Positions 21,166 through 32,200 of a stretch of DNA of 64,000 nt are shown piece after piece. The notes under the pieces are model-generated. The model was not told the origin of the DNA and ran no database searches. It saw only the letters and a program-made list of their open reading frames with translations. This DNA is from Aricia agestis (taxonomy: Eukaryota > Arthropoda > Insecta > Lepidoptera > Lycaenidae), in NCBI RefSeq assembly GCF_905147365.1, contig NC_056407.1:18273980-18337979 (forward strand). The letters run 5' to 3'. A program made the translations under genes and the position numbers. Within the stretch, counting starts at the first letter, position 1; each line of letters opens with the position of its first letter.

Positions 21166-23904
21166 ATGTGGATTACTTGGGTGAGTTTTAATTTTGGGCA
21201 AATAAAAATTTAAATTTATTATGATAACAGCACTCATCGAACACGTAGAACTAAGAAGGGGCGAGCCGGGCAATTACCGAGCGGCAAAAAAATGAGGGGC
21301 GGCAAAATTTACTTATCTTACAACTTAGTAGTCATCTACCACCCAAGTTTGAGAATTTTACCTTACAGCCTACTTCAGGTTGGATAGTGGAAATATTTAA
21401 GTGTAGTTTCTACTTTAATAGTCCCCCAATAATTCCCAAGAAGACTAGCTGATGGTTTTCTGTATGTAAAGGGCGGAGAAAATTATCTTTGCCCGGAGCG
21501 GCTAAATATCTAGATCGGGTCGTGCGTCTCTTTCAACATTGTTATCTCGGCCTTTACTGATAGCGCATGATCGTGAGAGGAAAAGTCAAATAGGCTTAAG
21601 AATTTTTAGTTTCTTTTTTTTGGGTTCTGTACCCAAAAAGGGTAAAAACGGGACCCTATTACTGAAACTTCGATGTCTATCCATCTGTCTGTCTGTCTCC
21701 AGGCTACAGGTCTCCAGGCAGACTCAAGTACGGTAAAAGCAAAACAAAATAAAATTAATATTTTAGGGGGCCCGCATACAACAAACGTGATTGATTTTGG
21801 CTTTTTTTGCTCTATATCAATAATAGCAACAGGCAGGTAGGTACTTGAATTTTTCACAAAATCGTTGCTTAGGTATACCTACGTACTTTAATATTAATAA
21901 TATTATTATTAAAATAAAATAAAAAACATTACGGGGGAGCTTCCCTTACGGGTACGGAACCCTTTGTGCGCGAGTCGGACTCACATTTGGCCGACTATTT
22001 TCTTATAAGTACTCATGTATTTCAATTAAATAAAAATTCAATTAAATATTAATATCTACATTCAGGGATGTCTGGTGTGGGCTACACTGTGGAGTACGGT
22101 CTTTGCACAAGAGTACCTGCCACCGAAAGTCAACGGCGGCGGCGGCGGCGGCAGCGGTGGCCCGAAAAAACCTATTCCAGAACCAGTGGTAAGGCATAGG
22201 AGTTGGTAAATGGTATTCCTTTAAAAAAATACTGAATCACTGAATCATAAAAATCAATGTTTCTCTAGAAATTTTGCGAGTTCAAAATAATAATATTGTA
22301 AGTAAATATAAGCTACTTGTTAGGGATCTATCAGACAGAGAGCGGTCACGCGTTCAAACGTTCTGCATTCGAGCGGTCAGTCACACAGGAGGAATTCTGA
22401 CGCGGTCAGAATTCCTCCTGTGTGACTGACCGCTGATCCCTGTGTGAGTATCTCTATATAACGTAATAATACAAAACAAAGAACACAAAAGTAGGTAATT
22501 GCTTGAACGCTTGACAAAACCGCGTGGTCCTCTCTGTCTGATAGGTCCCTTAAATCACTATTTCTAACATAAAATAAAGTGCGGGTTTCATATTTGTGAA
22601 GTAAATAATAGAGCACAAGTTTTGGTTTAGCGACAGTTCGCTTCTTTGTTACTCACGCTCCAAATATTATTTTCCTTCCAGCTGCCAGCTAACTACGAGT
22701 TCACGTACGACGTGCAGGACGGCGCCGTGTCGCTGGACTTCGGGCACAGCGAGAAGCGCAAGGACGACCGCGCGTCCGGCTCCTACCACGTGCTGCTGCC
22801 GGACGGACGCACGCAGCTCGTCGAGTACGAGGCCGGACCGGACGGCTTCCGACCCCAGGTACGGATCATCTTAACTCTGAATTTACTGGGAAGCTTGACT
22901 TGTCTTTAAAGGCCAGCAACGCAACTGCAGCTCTTCCAATGTTGTGAGTGTCCATGGGCGACGGTAGTTGCTTTCCTCAGGTGACCCGTTTGCTCTTTTT
23001 TTAGGGTTCCGTACCTCAAAAGGAAAAAACGGAACCCTTATAGGATCACTTTGTTGTCCGTCTGTCCGTCTGTCAAGACCCTTTTTCTCAGGAACGCGTG
23101 GAGGTATGAAGCTGAAATTTATATCAATTACTCAGGTCTACTGTCCCTTGAAGCTGTGAAAAAATCAAACTTCTAAGCCAACGCAATCAAAAGATACAGC
23201 CGTTTATGCCGCAAATTTTCGACACTTGCAAGGGAATCAAAACCTACAGGGTGCTTCCCGTGAACTCAGAATCTTGAAATTTGGTACGAAGCAACGTCTT
23301 ATAGCATAGATAAAGGAAAAATTACGAAAACCATAAATTTTTAGTTACATCACATAATATATTTTTTTTAAATAATTTTAAACTTACTACCCATTTCCTC
23401 ATAAACGCGTAGAGGTATTAAATTGAAATTCATACCAAATACTCAGGTCTATAATACCTTTAAGCTGTCGGAACCCTCGGTGCGCGAGTCCGACTCGCAC
23501 TTGGCCGGTTTTTTTTATAAAAAAATCCTAGACGTGTAAAGAGCAGCGAAATAAGCAGCGAAAAGACATTTTATGTATCTCTTACTGATTGCACGATAAA
23601 GTTTTTAAGGAATAAATATTGCGAATCACCCCTTTATCATGGCCACTCCAATTGGCAATTCCAATGTAATATCATGGTCACTTCCACATAATTTGTCCAG
23701 GTGATGTACATGGGCACAGCGACTTATCCCACGTCTGGTGGTGGTAGCGGCGGTGGTGGTGGTGGTGACAAGTTCGACGGCTACCACTACAACGCGGCCA
23801 GCAACAGGCAGAGCGTGCGAACCCCGCGCCCGCGCGCCCCGCCCCCGCCCTCGCCCGCGCCGCCCCCGCCGCAGCTGTACGCACCCGCTAACGTCACGCA
23901 GTAA
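21166..23904 (+). CDS. Pro-resilin-like RR cuticle protein, 4 exons, 172 aa
   Basis: Exons: 21166-21180, 22066-22188, 22682-22858, 23701-23904; 519 nt, all phase-0 introns. Exon 1 encodes only MWITW, the classic insect cuticle-gene layout in which intron 1 interrupts the signal peptide; cleavage is likely after VFA (residue 19). Exon 3 (residues 47-105) is the Rebers-Riddiford chitin-binding domain. It fits G-x7-D-G-x6-Y-x-A-G-x2-G-F-x-P and has the FGHSE and LLPDGR stretches typical of the resilin RR-2 domain. The flanks are low complexity: a Gly run in exon 2, a second Gly run and a Pro-rich segment in exon 4. It should be secreted into cuticle and bind chitin. It lacks the long elastomeric repeats of true resilin, so 'pro-resilin-like' rests on the RR domain only. 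A TATA box lies about 55 bp upstream of the ATG. Confidence 0.93.
21240..21515 (+). repeat. Dispersed repeat in cuticle-gene intron 1
   Basis: Matches 47880-48135 in inverted orientation (shared AAGATAATTTT/GCCCGGAGCGGCTAA words), with a fragment at 57415-57470. No class assigned. Confidence 0.65.
21618..21998 (+). repeat. GGACCCTATTACT-family repeat, copy 2
   Basis: Contains GGTTCTGTACCC, GGTAAAAACGGGACCC and a CTGTCTG run, and ends at CACATTTGGCCGAC. Fills the distal half of cuticle-gene intron 1, ending 67 bp before exon 2. Confidence 0.75.
22323..22549. mobile_element. Harbinger-like MITE with TTA target duplication
   Basis: Termini GGGATCTATCAGACAGAGAG and CTCTCTGTCTGATAGGTCCC are flanked by TTA on both sides (22320-22322, 22550-22552). 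An inner perfect 29-bp palindrome pairs 22372-22400 with 22406-22434. Lies in cuticle-gene intron 2. The 3-bp TTA target suggests PIF/Harbinger. Confidence 0.85.
22901..23512 (+). mobile_element. Truncated SINE-like repeat followed by GGACCC-family repeat
   Basis: 22901-22997 is a 5'-truncated SINE-like copy (AAAGGCCAGCAACGCAACTG to GTGACCCGTTTGCTC). 23002-23512 is the third copy of the GGTTCCGTACC...CACTTGGCCGG repeat. Together they fill most of cuticle-gene intron 3. Confidence 0.75.
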
Positions 23905-24102
23905 AACATAACCTAACAATCAACCAATAATATTCGCGATTCTGAGATCAGAAGTTGTTTATGGTGAATGAAGATCTAGCCACGTTATGCGCCGCAATTA
24001 TTTATTTATTTTTATTTACTACGGCAAATGAGCTTAATTACATAGAACTCGCAGAATTTGAAAGCGACTGCGTAGTATAGAGGAACAAATCTGCATTCAC
24101 CT

Positions 24103-24237
24103 TTACAGCCACATTGTCTATAATATCGTAGTAATATTATTATAAGTAATTAAATATATAGTAATATAGAGCTTACTATATAATATTTTATTATATGTAA
24201 TAATATTAATACGATATTATAGACTATGTGGCTGTAA
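24103..24237. repeat. 135-bp palindrome downstream of the cuticle gene
   Basis: TTACAGCCACATTGTCTATA pairs with TATAGACTATGTGGCTGTAA, with AT-rich inner arms. It starts 199 bp after the stop codon. The next clear AATAAA is near 24495, so it may lie in the 3'UTR. Confidence 0.82.
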
Positions 24238-24576
24238 CCAAGGTTTGATATTTATCAATTATCTCTAAAGCAGAAATGGAAAACTCTCCCTTGCACCTAC
24301 ATTATTGTCACAAATCATTACACATAGAAATATTGTATTATATATTTTGTATGATATTGTATAGTAAGTTTTTTTTTTTATTTATGTTTAATGTTACTAA
24401 TAGTTACTTATACCAAACTGATATATTTATTTAATGAGTTTTTAAGTTGTGTTACTATAATGTGTATTATAATATGTATGTATTTATCAAAGGTGCAATA
24501 AAAATAATACGTGTGCTAAATATAATCAAAGTTTTTTCCTTCTTCTTTTCAGTCCATAGCAATTATTATAAGATTG

Positions 24577-24850
24577 CTAGATGTCCCGCGCGGCTTCGCC
24601 CGCGTAAATTAGGAATTTTACAGAAACCGTACATTTTCCCATAAAAAATATTTCCCCCGTTTTTCCCACATTTTCCTCAGTTTCTTCGGTCGTATTACTC
24701 TTAGCGTGATAATATAATATAGCCTATAGTCTTACTTGATAAATGATCTATCTAACACTGGGATAAGTTTTTAAATCGGACCTGTATGTCCTGAGATTGA
24801 CTCGTTCAAGCAAACATACTCTTCAGGTTTATAATATTAGGAAGGTATAG
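24577..24850 (-). mobile_element. Helitron-like element, reversed
   Basis: On the minus strand it ends in CTAG (24580-24577) after a GCGGGCGAAGCCGCGCG hairpin. Its interior matches 1-328 (GGAAAAAACGGGG-type words). Confidence 0.75.
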
Positions 24851-24879
24851 ATTTTTTTTAATTATCGCTTGACAAACTC

Positions 24880-25500
24880 GAGTCTCGATCTAAAAGACTA
24901 TGAAATGGTATAATATGGTAGTGATGATGATGATGATGAATGTAATTTGCATAGTAGCATAATATGCTTTCTGTTCTTAAAACAACGCCGAAACTCCCAA
25001 ACTTGTATCTATAAAGAATCAGGAGTTCTCTTAGCACCTTCCGAACCACGGTATACCAGGTATATCTCGGTGCAAAATCTTACTTGTTAGTAGCATATGC
25101 TTAGAATACTTCTCACGAAACCGAAGTCACCACATGTTTCCTTATAAGTTTTGAGGAGTTCCCTCGATTACTTATGGATCCTTTATCAGATCACTACTTT
25201 TGTGAATATAATACCAAATTGGGATGATACCCTACATACCAAAAGAAAAATTTTGAAAATCGGTTAACAAACGGCGGAGTAATCGTTGAATATAAGAAAA
25301 CGAACATAACACCTCCCCTATTTTGAAAGTCGGTTAAAATTGTAGCCTATGTGTTATTCTGATGTATAAGCTATATTATTGTAAAGTTTCATTAAAATCC
25401 GTTCAGTAGTTTTTGCGTGAAAGAGTAACAAACATCCATACATTCACACATCCATACATCCAAACAAACTTTCGCCTTTATAATATAAGTAGGATCATTA
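24880..25500 (-). mobile_element. Helitron-like element of the CCGCGG-hairpin family, reversed
   Basis: Minus-strand relative of 49590-50289: shared AACAAACATCCATACAT, CCGAACCACGGTATACC and ACTTATGGATC words. It shows no protein. Between here and 26286 I see no gene. Confidence 0.65.
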
Positions 25501-26285
25501 ATTATCTAAGGTAGAGGCTAAAATTATAAAAAAAAGAAAATTAAAAACAAAACCTTTCAGAAGCAATAGCTACTTAAAAATATTTATTATTTAATTATAA
25601 GCACAAGTACATATATTAATTAATTTTTACAAACTTTATCACACTATTAAAGCTACAATTTAAACTGACTAACTAAAACTTATTTAAGTTCAAATCTTTG
25701 ATTATATCAAATTTATCGCTATTTTAATTAAGTACATAGTTACTAGAATATTTCTAGGAAAAATAGTAAAAGCGTTGGTATTTTTACAGAGACGAAAAGA
25801 TTAAGTTTATATTATTAGGATGCTTTTTGTCACCAAATTCTCGTACCACATTTCATACATAATAAGTATAATAATTGAATCATATCCATATTATAAATTT
25901 TATGGAAGCGTACCTCATATTATATTAGTATATATTATATTACTTAGTAGTAGTCTATAGCTACGGGGCCAAATTGTATGTAAGAAAAAATTTACACCTA
26001 GGCTTCCAGCCCCAAAACAGTGACGAACAAACAAACAGTGACAGACAAACAACCCAAAACAGTTTATACCAGGAGGCTAGCTGCTACGCGCCTCTCCTTC
26101 GTATTCACAGTACAACATTTTTCATTTATATCAACTAGTGAAGTGGTGGGGCGCGTATTTTCAAATAAGACAAGCTCTACCATATTATTATGTATATATC
26201 AAAGGCCTTGTAAAACGTGTTAAAGAATTGTCTCCACGCCTATGCTGGGGGCCTCCAAAACGCTGGGCACGACTACGCCACTGGT

Positions 26286-29200
26286 TCAATTTCCCCGGAC
26301 GATGTCGATGTCCTGGTCGGGCCAGTGCACGCGGCGGTGCGTGGACACGGTGTCGAAGCCGCCGTTGTCGAACGCCTGGTACTCCTTGTGCATGCTCATC
26401 TCCGCCAGGTTGCGGTACCTGGAAGAGATAACAGTAACAAACATAAATACTTGTGTAAAAAAACAGTGAATCATCAAAACAATGAGCACATTTCGTAAAA
26501 CTACAAATCGTGTTAGGAAGATATAGTAATTCATCAAGCGTCGCTGATGATTAGATGCGTCTAGCTAAGCGTGCTAGGGTTCTAAAGTGGCCAACTCTCT
26601 TCACATAAAAGTGGTCGAGGAGGTGCCGACCGAATTTTAAAAAGCTTGACACGAGGCGATGACACAACTTAAAATCGATGGGGAAAAAACGGATTTTGCT
26701 ATATATACATGTTTTTAGTTTCATTAATGAGACGAGGAGTGAGCAGAGCGGGTGCGCGCACATCTTTTAAACACGCGCTTATTATCACTTTCAGTATCGC
26801 CGAGCGATCTTTAAGTGATGCAGCACTATGGCCTATACAATAAACTGGTAACGTTACCGTTTAACGAGCACGCAGCAGCCCACAAGCAGTAGCACCTGCA
26901 CGGCGAGCCACGCCAGCGCCAGCGCCACCAGCAGCAGCTCGTGCATGCACACCACGCCAGCAGTTGCGGGCTCCTCCGCTGAAACAACCAATTAAAGATT
27001 AATTAAGTTATAACACTTCAAAGAAAAATTGAAGAAAATTGCATTTTCATTTATATTTTGAGCAAAGACCTAAACCTCGAAATAATATTACTTATGTCAA
27101 TACGTGCACGCTGTAAGAAGTTTAAGCTCCATATTTCAGAAACGTCAAAGGCTTCCTGAAGTATTCAGGTTAAACTTCTTTATTATTTTTTATTGTCTTG
27201 TCCAACGATATCAAAATACTTAGATACGACGTATGCCATCAAAACTGTAGCAATGTTTTTGCATGCAAAATGTGTATCGAGAAAATATTGTCGTCCTTTT
27301 TTGTCTTACAGTAATAGCATATACTACTTTCTCTTTCGCTCATTTTACGCTTCGCTTTGATTTTTCTCTTAAAATGGAAGACAATAATTTAAATATTAAT
27401 AAAATCTTAGTAATTACGTGTGAAATATTACACATTTGGCTTTATTTGTATTGCTAGTGTTGTTACTGCACTGTCGGAATGCACACGACGGCATTCTGGA
27501 GCGAAATGTAGCGAAAAACAACGCGGTAATCAATGAATTAAACACGTTCGGCTGTCACCGCGTCCTAAGGCACACTGCTCTCAGATGAGTGAGCTCACTC
27601 ATTTCGAGGGTAACACATTTTCGCGCTAACGATTGTATGGAATGTCTTTTCTAACGTTCTAATTCTATGGTCTTGTCAACATAAACTAACTAACATAAAC
27701 TCCGCCCGCCACAGCTCCGCCATAGACAATACTGTACTCTATGGACAATACTCACGCGCGGCGCGGTGGTCAGCACGCACGAGCGTGTCGGCGGACAGCG
27801 TGTCTCGCGCGCCCACCACCAGCTCCAGCGACAGCGGCGCGCGCCCGCCGCCCGCCCGCCCGCACTCCGCCCGCCACAGCTCCGCCGCCGTACGAGGGAC
27901 CTGAGATAATGATGAGAGAAAAAGGTTGGTTTAGTTCACATGACCAAAGTAAAATTACTGTACTATGAGCTGCACGTTTTGAAAGGAAAAAAGAAGAAAA
28001 GGAAATGTGGCCCCACCACAGGGCCCCACTCTCTTTCTATCTTCACTCTAAATATCTGACTTTTCATGTCACTCTTAAATCTTTTTGAAGAAGTTATTCT
28101 TCAAAAAGTGTATTAAAAGATAGAATAAATAACTTTGAAATTAATTAAACAATACATAATAGTTACAGTAATTTACCTCTGTCACAGAAGCGGCGACCTC
28201 GTCCTTGCTAAAGTCGGAGGTAACGTTACCGCGAGTATTACGCTCCTCTCTGGAACATTTCGCCTGAAATATAAAAGTAATGAAGTAAAAAAAAGGAAAT
28301 AAAACAATAATAATATCTTTATTTCAACTGTCCTATTGTATATCCGTATGGCTCCCCCCCATACGGATATACTGCAACTGCAATAATACCTGCAAAACAT
28401 TAACGATACAGCTAGAAAGAGCTCAAAGAGCAATACTAAAAGTAGCTATATCCAAACCCTACGACTTCCCGACAGATGAACTCTACAAAATTACCAAGGT
28501 ACTGACGGTCAGACAACTGTTTATTAGGAAATCAATACTAACACAACATCGCCATACCGTTAACACAGAAATAACTAAAAATCATTGTAATAAAAGAAGG
28601 AAGGACAGAGTATTCATGATACCTAAGACAAATTCTGCAATGGCCCAACACCAACAATACTTCTTAGGACCATTTTTGTATACCAATAATGTCAGCAAAG
28701 TTATAGAGAATTTTAACCTAATGAACACAAGAGACGCCAAGCTTGCGGTAAACAACTGGCTAATCACGCTCAAATATAATGAGACTGAAAATCTACTACA
28801 CATAATAAAGTAACACACACACACACACGCACGCACGCACGCACGCACGCACGCACGGACGCACGCACGCACGCGTTAATAATTTGATATGATAAAATAA
28901 TTTTTTGATATTATTATTGATTAAAAAATGATGCTAATTATTCCTGTATTAATGCATGCATAATTAATGTTTTCATAAATTAGAAACAATTATGTAACTA
29001 TATTAAACTTAGTCACTAAGAATTAATTAATATTATATAATAAATAACTTCATAATATGTATAATAATAATATAATTTAGATTCTTGGATTGTTAAATAA
29101 ATCTTCACTGATATCTTTCCAACTGATGTCTTCATGTGGCCTTCATAATTATATAATATCAATTGGCAGGCATCCCCTACAGCACAAGATTTTCTTAGTG

Positions 29201-32200
29201 TAGGGGCTGCGCAAATTATAAGATATTCAATGTAATAACTTTATAATGTGTTCTTTAAAATGTTATGTAACCACCTTTCTGCAATAAACAATTTATTTAT
29301 TTATTTATAACCAAAAATGTTGTACATAAAGAAGCCTGTTGGCGACACGACAAACTCGGCGGGGCCGTGGTCGCCGGGTGGCAGAACAGTGGACTGTATC
29401 TTGAAGGGTGAAGGATGCCGGATGGATTCCTGGAGAAGGAGGTGCAGGAGACGAGAAGGAAACACAGGAGTGAACTTGGTACTGCTTGGAGCGGAGTGTG
29501 GTGGAGCAGGGCTTACGCATGCATCTGCTTGGCTTGTCGGAAGTGAATGTGTATGCACCGAGAAAGTGCGTGTTTATATAGGAAATTTGTACCGTTAGAG
29601 CCCGTGGGGTTCTATCGGTTGTTGTCGAACGAATGCAGTCCGTTTATTGAAATATAACATTTTACGCATAATATGACATCAAATGGGATTCTTATAAGCT
29701 AATACAATGGTAAACAAACATTCTTATAAGATAAATAAACAATAAAATGTGTAAAACAAAGCCATGTAAAAAAGAGACAACAATAGTTCGAGTGCAACTA
29801 TGCAAGAAAGATACAGCAATAACAATTGTGTGAAACACACTACATTCCCGTGCGAAAGGGACAGCAATATTATAAAAATGAGACACAAGATAAACATTTT
29901 CCAATAGGAATTACTAATATGAAATCTTAAATCTAAGTGTAAACAAAAGGAGGGAATAAAACTAAGCTATTATTTACAAAGCCGGTATCATAAATCTCAG
30001 TACTTTTGATTTTAAAAATAGTGGCAAAAATTAAGGTTTTTCTCCTCCTCTATCTATAGAAGTTGACAAATATATATCCCTATTATACGAAAACATAGTG
30101 CTACTTTTCTGAGTTCCTCCTTGAGATCATATTTTTTCCGCGGTTAGTCAATGTTGATCCTGGCAACACAGGAGTTAAAATGGCGGCAATGTGGTGGGCG
30201 AATTGCCCCTATAAAAAAATATAATATACAGCCGAATGTATAACCTCCTCCGAAAAAGATAAATCATACGTACCGGCGTGCACTTGCCGTCACAGAATCG
30301 CACCATGAGCACGAAGCGCACAATGTGCGAGGTGGGGAAGCGGAACGCCTTGAACCGCGCCCACAGCCGCTGCGCGCCGTCCACGTACGTACGCGTCAGC
30401 GCCGGGAAGTCTACCTGTCACATACAGTATAATCAAAATAACCAGACACCGTTTTTTAGGGTTTCGTACCCAAAGTTACCCTTTGAACGGGACCCTATTA
30501 CTAAGACTTCGTTGTCTGTCCGTCTGTCCGTCTGTCTGTCTGTCTCCGGGCTGTAACTCAAGAACGGTAATAGCTAGAGAGTTAAAATTTTCACAGGTTA
30601 TGTGTATCTGTTGCTGCTATAACAACAAATACTAAAAACAAAATAAAATGAATATTTAAGGGGGGCTCCCATACAACAAACGTGATTTTTTTGGCCTTTT
30701 TTGCTCTATATCAAAAATGGCAACAGGTGTCAGGTGGGTACTTGAATTTTTTTCAAAGTCCTGAGTTATATGTGTACTTTAATATTTAATTTAACACTAA
30801 AATAAAATAAAAAATTAAGGGGGGCTCCCACACAAAAAAAAAAACACAATTTTTGGCCTAATTTTGCTCTATAATGGTACAGAACCCTCAGTGCGCGCGA
30901 GTCGGACTCGCACTTGGCCGATTATTTTACTTCAGTACCATCCACTTTCATACAAGTTGTATTTGGCCGAGTCAGGTAAGTACGTGACGTCGTCAGAACG
31001 GAACAACGCGCTGTAAGTTAAGTTATACACGCCAACACAATACAAGTTGGTGACAGCACAATGAGCCATTCAACCTCTCACTTTATCTCGTCAAAATTCC
31101 GCGTCCAATTAAAACCGACGACCCGTGAAGAAATTAAAAAGTGGCAACATCGTAGTGTCATCCCTTTTTCTTAGATTGATTTGAAAGGGATGACACTACG
31201 ATGTTGCCACTTTTTAATTTCGTCACTTTTTTGACAGACTAAAACATCGTGACCGGCACCGCTACTGTGCCGCTTGGGCAACGCACAACAACGCAAACGA
31301 GCAATTTTTTCTCACTTTACCCGGCCAAATAAAGCATGAAAAGGGGACGTCATATTTACTACCTGTCCAGCTGGACAACCTCTACTATCCAGCAGCAGCA
31401 CGGAGCTGTCCCCGTGCCGGGATGACGCTACCAGGTGGTACGCCTCGATCTCGTTGTCCTCTGAGAAAACAAACACTGAAGTAAGTAAAGCTTGGGGTTG
31501 GGTATAAAGAAGAAGCCTGGGTCACCCAGGCTCTTCTTTACCCCAAAAACCACTCACATCAGTCTACAAAATGATGAAATATTTATTAATTTCAAATAAA
31601 ACTACACAGCCATGCTTCGGCACGAATGGGCTGGCTCGACCGGAGAAATACCACGTTCTCACAGAAAACCGGCGTGAAACCAATTCCCTTCCCTATCCTC
31701 CCCTATTCCCTTCCCTTCCCATCCCTACCCTCCCCTATTACCCAATTCCCTCTTAAAAGTTAAAAGGCCGGCAACGCACCTGCAGCTCTTCTGATGCTGC
31801 GAGTGTCCATGGGCGACGGAATTTGCTTTCCATCAGGTGACCCGTTTGCTCGTTTGCCCCCTTCTTTCATAAAAAAAAACAACAGTGTTTTCCATACAAA
31901 CGTTTAAGATAATCTCGTGTCGAATGATCTATAGCACCTTCTGTAGTTCTGTAGTCTAGAACCAACCAGTAGTCTCTATCCGCAGCTCCAACAGCTCGCC
32001 GAGCGACACGGCGGCGGTGGGCGTGGCGTCGTGCGCCCGCACCACGTACATCGCCAGCGGCGCGCCCGCCTCGTACACCGCGCTCGCGCTGTTCTCCGAC
32101 ACCGATGGTCTCCTGGTACATACATAGAGAAGTAATTGTGACGTCACAATACAATATTTTTATTTCGGTAGCATCCCTATTCCGGACCCATAAAAACGAG

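Noticed and set aside
23626..23919. 97-codon minus-strand ORF rich in Arg/Gly
   Set aside because: Complement of the Gly/Pro-rich cuticle exon 4.
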